From assembly GCA_021802945.1 (NCBI GenBank), contig JAJZRE010000005.1, forward strand, positions 9,574 to 66,768: a stretch of 57,195 bases of DNA. The letters run 5' to 3'. The position numbers and the translations under genes were made by a program. Under the pieces are notes generated by a model that saw nothing but the letters and a program-made list of their open reading frames with translations, ran no database searches and was not told where the DNA came from. Shown here in pieces: positions 15,759-23,992 of this stretch. Source of the DNA: Pseudomonadota bacterium. GTDB taxonomy: Bacteria > Pseudomonadota > Gammaproteobacteria > Burkholderiales > Thiobacillaceae. The stretch's first letter is position 1, and every line of letters begins with the position of its first letter.

Positions 15759-18700
15759 ACTGGTCGATACGATGACGGACGAAGTCAACGGACTCACGGA
15801 CGCGGAAGTCCAGGCGCGCATCGCGCGGGGCGAGGTCAACCGGGCGGCGATGCCGACGAGCCGCACGACCATGGCCATCGTGCGCGCCAACGTCTTGACC
15901 CGATTCAACGCGATACTGGGAACGCTGTTCGTCGTGATTCTGATGACGGGTCCTTGGCAGGATGCCCTTTTTGGCGGGGTATTCGTCCTCAACACCCTGA
16001 TCGGCATCGTCCAGGAGCTGCGGGCAAAACGGGCGCTGGACCGCCTGGCGCTGGTGAGCCAGCCGAAGGCCCGTGCCCTTCGCGCCGGGCAGGTCATCGA
16101 CATCGCGACGGCGGAGATCGTTCTGGGCGACGTCCTGGTGCTGGCGTCGGGCGACCAGGTGGTGGTCGACGGGGTCATGCTCGACGCCGCAGGGATCGAG
16201 GTCGACGAGTCCTTGCTCACCGGCGAGTCGGCGGCGGTGCCGAAGCGGCCCGGCGACGAGGTCTTGTCGGGAAGCTTCGTCGTCGCCGGCACGGGGCGCT
16301 GTCGGGTCACGCGCGTTGGGGCTGCTGCTTACGGGCAGCGTCTCGCCAGCGAGGCCAAGCGTTTCAGCTTGGCGCATTCCGAGTTGCGCGCGGGGACCAA
16401 CCGGATTTTGCGTTACGTCATGTGGGCCATCGTGCCCACCGCCGCGCTGCTCTTTGCCGGCCAGTTCGCCATCCAGGCGCCGGTCGCCGATGCCCTGTTG
16501 TACTCGGCGGCCGGCGTGGTCGCCATGGTGCCGGAGGGGCTGGTGTTGCTGACCAGCGTTGCCCTGGCGCTGGGGGCCTTGAGGCTGGCCCGCCAGCGGA
16601 CGCTGGTTCAGGACCTCCCCGCGACCGAGACGCTGGCCAGGGTCGATGTGATCTGCCTCGACAAGACCGGGACGCTGACCGAACGCGAACCCCGGTTCGA
16701 GAATGTGGAGCTGCTGGGCAACCACCCTGACGCGGGTCGAGCCCTTGCCAGTCTCGTCGCGGCTGAGCCCAAGCCCAATGGCACGTTGCGGGCGATCGGG
16801 CGGGCCTGCCGCGAGAAGCGGCACCGGGCCGCCACGGCCTTCGTGCCGTTCTCATCGGCACGCAAGTGGAGCGGCGCCACGCTGGAGGGACTGGGTACCT
16901 GGGTGCTTGGTGCGTCCGATGTACTGCTGGCCGAGATACCGGAGGCAGACGCCGTGCGGCGCCGCGCGGAGGAACATGCGCGGGCCGGACGGCGCGTGCT
17001 GCTTCTCGCACAAACGGCTGCCGCGCTCCCTCCCGACCGCCTGCCGGACAAGCTCGTGCCGGCCGCCTTGGTTCTGCTCACCGAGCAGGTACGCGGCGAT
17101 GCGGCCGAGACGCTGCGCTATTTCGACGCGCAGGGCGTCGCGATCAAGCTGCTGTCGGGCGACCACCCGGCCACCGTCGGCCAGGTTGCGTCGCAGCTCG
17201 GAATCGGGAATGGCGCGGAGCCCGTGGATGCGAGGGATCTGCCGCTGGATGCGGAAGCGCTTGCTACATTGGCTGAAACGCGCTCGGTCTTCGGCCGCCT
17301 GTCGCCGCAGCAGAAGCAATCGCTGGTCGCGTCGCTGCAGGCCAACGGCCATGTGGTGGCGATGGTGGGCGACGGCGTGAACGACGTGCTCGCCCTCAAG
17401 CGCGCCGACATCGGCATCGCGATGGGGGCGGGTGCCGGCGCCAGCCGGGCCGTCGCCCATCTCGTGCTCCTCGACAACCGGTTCGCGCGGCTGCCTTCGG
17501 TGATCGCCGAGGGCCGGCGCGTGATTGCCAACGTGGAGCGGCTGGCGGCGCTGTTCCTGACCAAGACGGTGTACGCCATGCTGCTGGCATTGGCCGTCGG
17601 CGTCGCCGACGTCACGTTCCCCTTCCTGCCCCGGCACCTGACGCTGGTCGGGTCCCTGACCATCGGCATCCCCGCGTTCTTCCTGTCCCTCGAACGCGGT
17701 GCCGAGCGGGCCCGGGCCGGCTTCGTCGGGCGGGTGCTGCGTTTCACCGTACCGGCCGGCATGTTCGTCGCCGGCGCGACCTTCGCTGCCTACGCGCTCA
17801 TCCACACGTATTCCGGCGGCAGCCTGGCCGAGGCCCGCACCGCCGCTACCGTGACGCTATTCGCCGTGGCGAGCTGGGTCCTGTTCATGGTGGCACGCCC
17901 GGTCAGGCTAACACGCTGGCTCCTTTTCGGCGGGACGATCTCCACATTCCTGATCGTGTTGAGCGTGGCGCCGCTACGCGCGTTCTTCGCGCTGGAATCC
18001 CTGCCGGCCGGCGCATGGCTCGCCGTGACGGCGATCGCCGCGGCGGCCGCGGGCGTCCTCCACTGGAGTGCGGCGGTTGCGGCGAAAGCCCCGGCGGAGG
18101 CGATGAAAACCCGGCCCATCACGAAGAAGGACATCGTGAACTGGCTGCTCAGTGCGGACAGTCCCAAATGGTTCCTTCTGGCGGCGGCGGTACTCGTCAT
18201 AGGCGGCGCCTGGCTCTTTTTCGGCGTGCTGGAAGACGTCATCAGCCACGATCCACTGGTCGATGTGGATGCCTACGTGTATCACTTGCTGCAATCGTTG
18301 CGCACGCCCATTCTGGACGGCATCATGATCGCCGTCACTGAACTGGGCGATGCGCAGGTCCTGCTGCCGGTGATGCTCGTTACGCTGGCATGGTTCATCG
18401 TCCACCGCCTCTGGCTGACAGCGGGCTATTGGCTCGCCGCCATCGGGGGCGCCGAAGTGCTGGCGAAGGTGATAAAGGTGGTTCTCCATCGACCACGGCC
18501 CGGACTGTTCTATGGCGGGATCGAACAGTTCTCCTTTCCGAGCGGGCACGCCACGATGAGCGTGGTGGTCTATGGGTTCCTGACTTTTCTGCTGTGCCGT
18601 GGCGCGAGGTCCGGCCTACGGAAGACAGTCATCTCCGTCATCGCGGCATTGGTTGCCGGGATCGCGCTATCGCGGCTCTATCTCGGGGCGCACTGGCTGT

Positions 18701-18948
18701 CGGATGTTCTGGGCGGTCTGGCGTTTGGGACAGCGTGGATCGCCGCGCTGGCCATTGCCTACGAATATCAGTCCCATGAGCAATTCAGACCGGCCAGGCT
18801 TGCAGTTCTCATGCTGATGACGCTGCTCATCGCGGGCGGTGTGCACATCGTGTCGAGTCACGAAGCGGATTATTCGCGTTACGCACCTCAGCCGGATTCC
18901 GCGGGTATTCACGCAAAGATCCTTGCTAGTCAGCAGATGCTTCAGTGA
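15742..18948 (+). CDS. CtpE-like P-type ATPase fused to a PAP2 phosphatase
   Basis: A 1068-residue two-part membrane protein. Residues 1 to about 770 form a CtpE-like cation P-type ATPase: FNAILGTLFVVILMTGPWQD, TGES at about 160, MVPEGLVLLTS in TM4, DKTGT with the phosphorylated Asp at about 307, and MVGDGVND at about 541-548. Residues from about 795 form a PAP2 lipid phosphatase with all three motifs: K912 to RPRP (917-920), PSGH (933-936) and SR ... H ... D (977, 984, 988). Both catalytic centres look intact. CtpE relatives move Ca2+; PAP2 enzymes dephosphorylate lipid phosphates such as undecaprenyl or phosphatidate. A coupled role in envelope lipid and cation handling is inference. The in-frame ATG at 15772 is an alternative start. 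Confidence 0.85.
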   Translation: MPLQAELVDTMTDEVNGLTDAEVQARIARGEVNRAAMPTSRTTMAIVRANVLTRFNAILGTLFVVILMTGPWQDALFGGVFVLNTLIGIVQELRAKRALDRLALVSQPKARALRAGQVIDIATAEIVLGDVLVLASGDQVVVDGVMLDAAGIEVDESLLTGESAAVPKRPGDEVLSGSFVVAGTGRCRVTRVGAAAYGQRLASEAKRFSLAHSELRAGTNRILRYVMWAIVPTAALLFAGQFAIQAPVADALLYSAAGVVAMVPEGLVLLTSVALALGALRLARQRTLVQDLPATETLARVDVICLDKTGTLTEREPRFENVELLGNHPDAGRALASLVAAEPKPNGTLRAIGRACREKRHRAATAFVPFSSARKWSGATLEGLGTWVLGASDVLLAEIPEADAVRRRAEEHARAGRRVLLLAQTAAALPPDRLPDKLVPAALVLLTEQVRGDAAETLRYFDAQGVAIKLLSGDHPATVGQVASQLGIGNGAEPVDARDLPLDAEALATLAETRSVFGRLSPQQKQSLVASLQANGHVVAMVGDGVNDVLALKRADIGIAMGAGAGASRAVAHLVLLDNRFARLPSVIAEGRRVIANVERLAALFLTKTVYAMLLALAVGVADVTFPFLPRHLTLVGSLTIGIPAFFLSLERGAERARAGFVGRVLRFTVPAGMFVAGATFAAYALIHTYSGGSLAEARTAATVTLFAVASWVLFMVARPVRLTRWLLFGGTISTFLIVLSVAPLRAFFALESLPAGAWLAVTAIAAAAAGVLHWSAAVAAKAPAEAMKTRPITKKDIVNWLLSADSPKWFLLAAAVLVIGGAWLFFGVLEDVISHDPLVDVDAYVYHLLQSLRTPILDGIMIAVTELGDAQVLLPVMLVTLAWFIVHRLWLTAGYWLAAIGGAEVLAKVIKVVLHRPRPGLFYGGIEQFSFPSGHATMSVVVYGFLTFLLCRGARSGLRKTVISVIAALVAGIALSRLYLGAHWLSDVLGGLAFGTAWIAALAIAYEYQSHEQFRPARLAVLMLMTLLIAGGVHIVSSHEADYSRYAPQPDSAGIHAKILASQQMLQ

Positions 18949-18998
18949 TACCGCACGACTACATTGCAAAGTCGGTTTGACGGGCACGGGTTTCGTAC

Positions 18999-19463
18999 TC
19001 AACCAGACGCCATCAGAAGGATTTCAGCGTCTCGGCGTGCGACGAGACCAGGCAAGACACGGCCACCTCCGAAAATCCACCGCCGTAGTTCCTTGGCAGC
19101 GCTCGGCCAGTCCCGCTGATTCACTCGCCGCCGCAGCGTCGACGTCCGCAGCCGCCCTGCGCCGAGGTTGAAGGTGAAGTCCACGACGGCAGCGAGCCGG
19201 TTCTCGGGCTCGGTGGCCAGCACCGGGCAGTAGCGCAGCGTGGCGACGAGCGCGTTTCGCAGATCCTGGGCCAGATAAGCCTCGCCCTCGTCCTCGGTGA
19301 TCGGCGGATGGTCCGGCTTGCAAAGGTGCCCGTAGCCGATGGTCCAGTACCCTGCCGGGCAGACGTAAGGATGCGCCCGGCGCATTGGATCGGACTTCGG
19401 CACCCGATGGAGGCCCTCGAAGCGCTTGGCCAGGCCGACTGCGGCCGATGGGACTTCGATCAC
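18999..19463 (-). CDS. Phage-type lysozyme (GH24 endolysin)
   Basis: A 154-residue soluble T4/P22-type lysozyme. The catalytic Glu lies in AKRFEGLHR (E17), followed by YWTIGYGHLC and the conserved fold segment AAVVDFTFNLGAGRLRTSTL. There is no signal peptide, so release would need a holin. The start overlaps the upstream membrane-protein gene by four bases. It faces the ATPase-PAP2 gene tail to tail. It is probably a phage lysis remnant, since no other late genes lie beside it. Confidence 0.9.
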   Translation of the reverse strand: MIEVPSAAVGLAKRFEGLHRVPKSDPMRRAHPYVCPAGYWTIGYGHLCKPDHPPITEDEGEAYLAQDLRNALVATLRYCPVLATEPENRLAAVVDFTFNLGAGRLRTSTLRRRVNQRDWPSAAKELRRWIFGGGRVLPGLVARRDAEILLMASG

Positions 19464-19780
19464 GGACGCACCCGATCAAACACGCGCCCACCTCCCACGA
19501 GCTTCAACTTGATGGCGGCGCCGACCAGAAGGGCGGCGAGCACCCCGGTGGTCACCACCTTCACCACGGTCCGCCACGCTGTGCGGCGCGCGTCACGCCA
19601 GGCCTCCAGTAGGTCGCGCAGATCGCGAATGTCGCGGGCGGCCTTGCCGTTCTCGATGCCCATGCGGGCCAACACCCGCTCGGCGCCCTTCTCGGCGGCG
19701 CGGTCGAGAAGCTCCTCGAAGTCCTCACGGCGCATGAGCAGCGTGTCGTCCGCTTGGGCGGGGTTTTCGGTTTCGTGCAT
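19460..19780 (-). CDS. Small membrane protein next to lysozyme, holin-like
   Basis: A 106-residue protein with an acidic, charged N-terminal half (MRREDFEELLDRAAEKGAE), a basic stretch and a single hydrophobic helix near the C-terminus (VVKVVTTGVLAALLVGAAI). GGAGGA lies seven bases upstream of the chosen ATG. It overlaps the lysozyme start by ATGA, so the two are co-translated. Small one-TM genes in this position often act in phage lysis or as holin-like partners; that role is inferred from position only. Confidence 0.7.
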   Translation of the reverse strand: MHETENPAQADDTLLMRREDFEELLDRAAEKGAERVLARMGIENGKAARDIRDLRDLLEAWRDARRTAWRTVVKVVTTGVLAALLVGAAIKLKLVGGGRVFDRVRP

Positions 19781-19848
19781 GTTTCGGTCCTCCAGAAATG
19801 CGAAACCCGCCAAGCGGCGGGTTTCCAGGGTTGGGAAGCGGGAACGGG

Positions 19849-19956
19849 TCAGATCGCGATGCCGGGGCCCCAGCCGGTCGCCTTGTAGACGGAGAGCACA
19901 CCCTTTGCCACAAAGGCTTTGACGGCCTTGTCCGTGAGCTTTGCGCCGATACCCCA
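19849..19956 (-). pseudogene. Tyrosine integrase N-terminal remnant
   Basis: The reading frame contains AKLTDKAVKAFVAKG, the usual opening of DUF4102-type tyrosine integrases, then runs into unrelated residues and a TGA at 19851-19849. The arm-binding and catalytic domains are missing. Orientation and position match the intact integrase at 28267-29529 relative to ssrA: minus strand, start facing the putative attachment core at 20123. This suggests a destroyed integrase of an older neighbouring island. Confidence 0.5.
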
Positions 19957-20050
19957 GCCATGGTTTTTTCCTTGGTTCGATTTCACTCGATATCCCAGAT
20001 GGTACCCCCATTCTGGCAGGATGGTGCTGGACGATATTGGCTCGGTCTGG

Positions 20051-20128
20051 ACGTGAAAAAGGCCATAATCCTTGTTTTTAACAAGAATTATGGCCTTCTT
20101 TGGACCACCAGGGATCATGTTCTGGTGG
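20051..20128. repeat. Double-hairpin repeat, copy 2
   Basis: GGCCATAAT ... ATTATGGCC stem (20061-20076 with 20080-20095, one mismatch) followed by the CCACCAG/CTGGTGG hairpin. Bases 20097-20128 are identical to copy 1. On the minus strand the large stem is followed by TTTTT, making it a good intrinsic terminator downstream of a CCACCA end. Confidence 0.75.
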
Positions 20129-20135
20129 GCCGGCG
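20123..20135 (-). other. Putative left attachment core resembling the ssrA 3' end
   Basis: TGGTGGGCCGGCG differs from the ssrA 3'-terminal TGGTGGAGCCGGCG (29700-29713) by one deleted base and has the same orientation. It lies just outside two integrase arm-like GTTACTGC sites. It would be the left junction of the 20.1-29.7 kb element. The match is short, so it needs comparison with an uninserted relative. Confidence 0.4.
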
Positions 20136-20197
20136 TCACTTTAATACAACACTCTTGACCGCATGGATAAAGGGTTTCGTGTTTTCCTTGTGCCGCT

Positions 20198-20217
20198 GTT
20201 ACTGCGCCTGTTACTGC
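20198..20217 (+). repeat. Left pair of GTTACTGC sites (integrase arm-type)
   Basis: GTTACTGC at 20198-20205 and 20210-20217, 12 bases apart. An identical pair with the same 12-base spacing lies at 29567 and 29579 beside the integrase. Matching repeats at both ends are typical of integrase arm-binding sites. Confidence 0.6.
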
Positions 20218-20282
20218 AAACTGTGAATGCTGGGCGGTAATTTGAGCCCCGCAACGCTGGTCGCCCGCATCATTTCCACGCC

Positions 20283-20386
20283 CTAAATGTGATGTGCCGA
20301 TTAGACCCAGCGGGTGAAGACCTGTCGCATCTCGATGAATGGCTGCTGCCGCCGAACTTGAGGAAGCCCCTTTCCAGGGAACGATG
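20283..20386 (+). pseudogene. Truncated inverted copy of the 27626-27979 gene
   Basis: About 30 codons match the C-terminal end of the hypothetical protein encoded at 27626-27979 on the other strand, including VMCRLDPAGEDLSHLDEWLL and PPNLRKPLS, then diverge to a TGA. The first ~85 codons are missing. The copy is followed by the same type of terminator, so a block of about 150 bases was duplicated in inverted orientation. Confidence 0.8.
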
Positions 20387-20407
20387 ATTTGCCAGGCAAA
20401 CAAAACG

Positions 20408-20431
20408 AGCCGCCTTCGGGCGGCTTTTTTT
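20408..20431 (+). terminator. Intrinsic terminator after the truncated gene copy
   Basis: AGCCGCC-TTCG-GGCGGCT stem-loop followed by T6. It is the counterpart of the minus-strand terminator at 27578-27602 and shields alpA from upstream transcription. Confidence 0.85.
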
Positions 20432-20444
20432 CGCCCTGAAATCC

Positions 20445-20551
20445 CGCGGAAATTTTTCCCCCTATCCAAGAAAGTCCAAACAAACAATCCTGAACGCCAT
20501 GGCACCCGCTGAGGCGCGGAAATTTCCCGCCATATCCAATTGAGTTTGGAT
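20445..20551 (+). promoter_or_regulatory. Direct and inverted repeats upstream of alpA
   Basis: CGCGGAAATTT followed by TATCCAA occurs at 20445-20469 and 20515-20539, 70 bases apart. The second copy merges into an inverted repeat ATCCAA/TTGGAT (20534-20551). This AT-rich block lies just before alpA and is a candidate operator for AlpA or another island regulator. Confidence 0.5.
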
Positions 20552-20620
20552 TCTTGATTCTAGGCGGGTGGGTGGCGCTGATCGCGCGCGCCTATTTTCA
20601 ACCCCTTGAAGGAGTCTCGT

Positions 20621-20842
20621 ATGGAAAAACTTGTCGCCACTATTTCGGAAGCTTGCCTGCTTCTTGGGATCAAGCGGAGCACGCTGTATGCGCTGGAGAA
20701 CGCCGACCCCACATTCCCGCGCAAGATTTCGCTCGCACCGCGGCGCGTGGGCTTTATGCGGTCAGAGTTGGAGGCCTGGCTTGCCGCTCGGCCGCGCGTT
20801 GCACGGTCGCCCGCCCCGGAGGTCTCCGGCAAAGCCGCGTGA
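20621..20842 (+). CDS. AlpA-family phage/island regulator
   Basis: A 73-residue helix-turn-helix protein: ISEACLLLGIKRSTLYALE forms the HTH, then FPRKISLAPRRVGFMRSELEAWLAAR matches the AlpA C-terminal pattern. AAGGAG lies about seven bases before the ATG at 20621, which decides the start over one at 20606. AlpA proteins activate excision genes or early promoters of P4-like elements. It is the first gene of a plus-strand island operon. Confidence 0.88.
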   Translation: MEKLVATISEACLLLGIKRSTLYALENADPTFPRKISLAPRRVGFMRSELEAWLAARPRVARSPAPEVSGKAA

Positions 20843-20850
20843 GACAGGCC

Positions 20851-21042
20851 ATGGGGAAATCAAAAAGAAAAGCCGTCGGCCCGGCCAGGGGCATGACGGC
20901 TTATCACAACAGACAGCGCAGCGATTCTAAACCATGCTATTGCCGAGGCCAAGGAACTTGCATCACCTGCGGATGGTGGCGCCGGACCATGCGCGTCAAC
21001 AGCGAGCGCCGCAAAGGCCTGGTGGGCAATCATGGGCGTTGA
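20851..21042 (+). CDS. Small basic Cys-containing hypothetical protein
   Basis: A 63-residue, strongly basic protein starting MGKSKRKAVGPARG with a cysteine cluster CYCRGQGTCITC that could bind zinc. It lies nine bases after alpA and overlaps the primase-like gene by 11 bases, consistent with an operon. No family is recognised. A longer frame beginning at 20554 runs through alpA in another frame and is not credible. Confidence 0.5.
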   Translation: MGKSKRKAVGPARGMTAYHNRQRSDSKPCYCRGQGTCITCGWWRRTMRVNSERRKGLVGNHGR

Positions 21043-21466
21043 CATGCTGCTATCCAAACTGGACGGCGTGAAGCGAACCGGCCCGGGGCGCTGGCTGGCG
21101 AAATGCCCGGCGCATGAGGACCGCCGCGCCTCGCTGGCGATTCGCGAAGGCGACGTGGGCAAGACCTTGGTGCATTGCTTTGCCGGATGCACTGTTCGTG
21201 AAGTCGTCGCCGCTGCCGGATTGGAAATATCCGATCTGTTTCCCCCGCGCCCTGCTGACCCCGCCCACATCGGCAGGCCAGAGCGGCGGCCGTTTCCAGC
21301 ATCGGACATACTGCGCGCAATCGCATTCGAAGCGCTTGTTGTCGGCTGTGCGGCGTCGACGCTGGGCGCCGGTGGCTCGCTGCCGGCCACAGAACGGGAT
21401 CGGCTGATGCTGGCCGTGCGGCGGATTCAGGCTGCGGTTGATGCGGGAGGGCTGAATCATGGCTGA
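21032..21466 (+). CDS. CHC2 zinc-finger primase-like protein
   Basis: A 144-residue protein with a CHC2-type zinc finger (CPAHEDRRASL ... HCFAGCTVREVV), the DNA-recognition module of DnaG- and P4-type primases. There is no Toprim or catalytic primase domain; the rest is a short helical tail. It overlaps the DUF3987 gene by eight bases, and the two probably act together, the finger recognising the template and the partner supplying ATPase activity. It may be a natural split primase or a truncation. Confidence 0.82.
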   Translation: MGVDMLLSKLDGVKRTGPGRWLAKCPAHEDRRASLAIREGDVGKTLVHCFAGCTVREVVAAAGLEISDLFPPRPADPAHIGRPERRPFPASDILRAIAFEALVVGCAASTLGAGGSLPATERDRLMLAVRRIQAAVDAGGLNHG

Positions 21467-23063
21467 CGACGGCGCGGAACGCGGTGCAGCTTTCCTCGAC
21501 AGATTGGCCCCCACGGGTGGCGGGCGCCAGGCACCCAAGGCGGCCGCGCCGGCAGACGATGGCAGGCGCTGGGATGAGCCGATGGGGTTCAATCAAATCG
21601 AAACCCCGGAACTGCCACCCGACTTGCTGCCTGGCGTGTTTGGCGAGTACGCGGATGCCTTGTCGTCGGCGCTGCAAACACCGCCGACGATGGCCGTTCT
21701 GTTCATCCTGGCGGTGCTGTCGCTGGCCTTGCAGCGCAAGTTCAAGACGTCGGCGTTCGGTGATGACTACTGCGAGCCGGTCAACGTGTGGGTGGTGATC
21801 CTGGCCGACTCCGGCGAGCGCAAATCTGCATTGATTCAGCGGCTACTCAAGCCGGTGCTGCTGAAGGAAGCGAAGTTGGCCGACCAGATGCGCCCCGAGA
21901 TTGTCGAGCGGGACACCCTGCGCAAGATCAGCCAGCGGCGCGCGGAAAAGTTGCAGGCTGACGCGGCGAAAGAGGATAGCCCGGTGCGGCGCGGCGAGAT
22001 CGTGGCCGAAATCACCGACCTGGCGGAACAGACGCCGGACGAACTGCGGCCACCTCGATTCTTCACGGGCGACGTTACTCCTGAGAGGTTGCAGGGGATG
22101 CTGGTCGAGCACGATGGCCGCATGTCGGTGGTCTCCGACGAGGGCGGCATATTCGCCGTGCTGGCTGGCCTGTACTCGGGTGGCGAGTCGGTGGTTGATG
22201 TGGCGCTGCAGGCTTATTCCGGCTCGCCGGTGCGGGTTGATCGCGGTAGCCGCACCGCGGTAATCGATCGGCCTGCGCTGACCTTCGGACTCGGGATGCA
22301 GCCGGGCCTGCTGCAAGACATGGCACCGACAGCAAAGCGCAAGTTTCGCAGCTCTGGAACCTTCGCCCGCTTCTTCTTCGGACTCCCTGCAACCCGCATC
22401 GGCAAGCGCGATATGGGCCGGCGCGTCAACATCGCGCCCGAGCTTGAGGCGCGGTATCGGGGCGAGGTGCTGCGGCTGCTGGAGCTTGAACCGCGCACCG
22501 ACGTTGCCGAGGGAGAGGATGACGAACACATCCTGCTGCTGTCCGATGCCGCACGCGAGCTATGGGTGCGTTTCGCTCAAAAAATCGAAAACGCGCAGGC
22601 CGAAGGCGGGCCGCTGGAATCGATGCGCGACTGGTGCGCCAAGCTGCCAGGCGGCGCGCTGCGAGTGGCTGGATTGTTTCACGTTGCCGGGCACGGCAGG
22701 CCGGATGAGGCTATCAGCGAGGAAACGATGAAGCGCGCTGTCGACCTGTGCCGGGGGCTGATACGCCACGCCCTGGCCGTGTTCGACCTGATCGGCGCCG
22801 ATCCTGCCACCGATGACGCCAAGGTGTGCTGGCGCTGGATCGAGCGGCGCGGCGAGCCCGAGTTCCTGCGCTCCGAATTGCACCGTGCGCACCATAGCCG
22901 GTTCGACCGGATCGACCGCCTAATTGCCGCACTGGAAACACTCAAGGTTCGCAACTTGATCGCCGGCCCGTTCAAAGGGACGGCAACAGGTGGGCGGCCG
23001 CCGATTTACTACCAGGTCAACCCGCTTGCCATGAGGAGAGGCGGCGGGGATGTGCCTGCATGA
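21459..23063 (+). CDS. DUF3987 replication-type protein
   Basis: A 534-residue DUF3987 (YfjI-like) protein, common beside CHC2 or Toprim proteins on islands and prophages. Its core opens LPGVFGEYADALSSALQTPP and includes ILADSGERKSALIQ, a Walker A-like segment lacking the standard GKS/T, then DVTPERLQGMLVEHDGRMSVVSDEGG as a helicase-like region and a C-terminal winged-helix-like part. A role in element replication or helicase loading is inferred from family and neighbours. Length is normal and no damage is seen. Confidence 0.85.
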   Translation: MADDGAERGAAFLDRLAPTGGGRQAPKAAAPADDGRRWDEPMGFNQIETPELPPDLLPGVFGEYADALSSALQTPPTMAVLFILAVLSLALQRKFKTSAFGDDYCEPVNVWVVILADSGERKSALIQRLLKPVLLKEAKLADQMRPEIVERDTLRKISQRRAEKLQADAAKEDSPVRRGEIVAEITDLAEQTPDELRPPRFFTGDVTPERLQGMLVEHDGRMSVVSDEGGIFAVLAGLYSGGESVVDVALQAYSGSPVRVDRGSRTAVIDRPALTFGLGMQPGLLQDMAPTAKRKFRSSGTFARFFFGLPATRIGKRDMGRRVNIAPELEARYRGEVLRLLELEPRTDVAEGEDDEHILLLSDAARELWVRFAQKIENAQAEGGPLESMRDWCAKLPGGALRVAGLFHVAGHGRPDEAISEETMKRAVDLCRGLIRHALAVFDLIGADPATDDAKVCWRWIERRGEPEFLRSELHRAHHSRFDRIDRLIAALETLKVRNLIAGPFKGTATGGRPPIYYQVNPLAMRRGGGDVPA

Positions 23064-23115
23064 AGGTTTTTCACCGGCGCGCTGTGCGCCATTCAACCAC
23101 TGAAAGGGGCAACAA

Positions 23116-23931
23116 ATGAGCAAAGTAGCATCAATCAGGAGTGGGGATTCCGCGCTGGGAGGCGATGTGACCGAAGCGCCGAACAGGGTGGTCGGCGGAG
23201 ATTCTTCAATGCTGGAAAAGCTGGCCGGCGCACTAGACCGGGTGGTTTCGGAGCGTGAGAAAACCCTGCGGGCAGTGCGATCCGCTAACGCGATCCTGCG
23301 CGAACCATCGCCGCCCGGATTCGACCACGCGGCTTCAGGGCGTGCGATTGCGCAGGCGCGCGTCAACGATCTTTTGGCCGGCACCGCCGAGGCTGATGGC
23401 GTGGCGGCGGAATTCGACAGGCAAAGAAAGGCGGCAGACGAGGCGCATGCCCAGCATGCACGGCGGCATACCGAGGCGAGACGCCAGCTTGAGCAGGCGG
23501 AATCGATGCTGGCGGCGCTGACTGCGCAGGCCGTTGAGCTTGATCGATCTCTTCGCAAGGAGCTTATTGGGATCGGCGCATCGGAGGAAGCAGCCGCCGC
23601 CAAGGCGCTGAACGAGGCTATCGAAGGCTACATCACGGCTTTCGTCGATTTTCGAGCGGTGATCTGGCTGCAGCATGTCGGGGAGCCTGGTGAACGTGGA
23701 CGGCAATTTTCGTTCCCCCGCGAGGACGATATCACGCTCGCCGTTCCGGACGCATGCCGTTCCGATGTGCCTGAAGGCTGGCAGCAGACTGCCGACAGCG
23801 GCGTCGTGCTCTGGGATCGGTATGGGATCGCGCGTCGCGTGAATGAGCGCGTAACCGAAATCATGTCTTTGAGCACTGCCGGGCTTTATCCAAAGGTCGG
23901 CGCTGATCTTGTGCGGCAGCAGGATTCCTAA
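23116..23931 (+). CDS. Coiled-coil hypothetical protein of the island
   Basis: A 271-residue protein with a good ribosome site (GAAAGGGGC) before the ATG at 23116. Residues about 30-160 are Ala/Glu/Arg/Gln-rich and predicted coiled coil (EFDRQRKAADEAHAQHARRH). The C-terminal third is more globular and ends near VGADLVRQQDS. No family is recognised. It sits between the replication genes and the tape-measure gene, where a scaffold, chaperone or assembly partner could be expected, but nothing in the sequence proves that. Confidence 0.65.
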   Translation: MSKVASIRSGDSALGGDVTEAPNRVVGGDSSMLEKLAGALDRVVSEREKTLRAVRSANAILREPSPPGFDHAASGRAIAQARVNDLLAGTAEADGVAAEFDRQRKAADEAHAQHARRHTEARRQLEQAESMLAALTAQAVELDRSLRKELIGIGASEEAAAAKALNEAIEGYITAFVDFRAVIWLQHVGEPGERGRQFSFPREDDITLAVPDACRSDVPEGWQQTADSGVVLWDRYGIARRVNERVTEIMSLSTAGLYPKVGADLVRQQDS

Positions 23932-23992
23932 GGGCATCCCAGGCGGGCGGTCTGTCCGCTGATTTTTTAGCAGTCAATGTGAAAGGATCAAG

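Noticed and set aside
20554-21042. A 162-codon plus-strand frame through alpA
   Set aside because: Its first half lies in the wrong frame over alpA; only the part from 20851 has a plausible start and composition.
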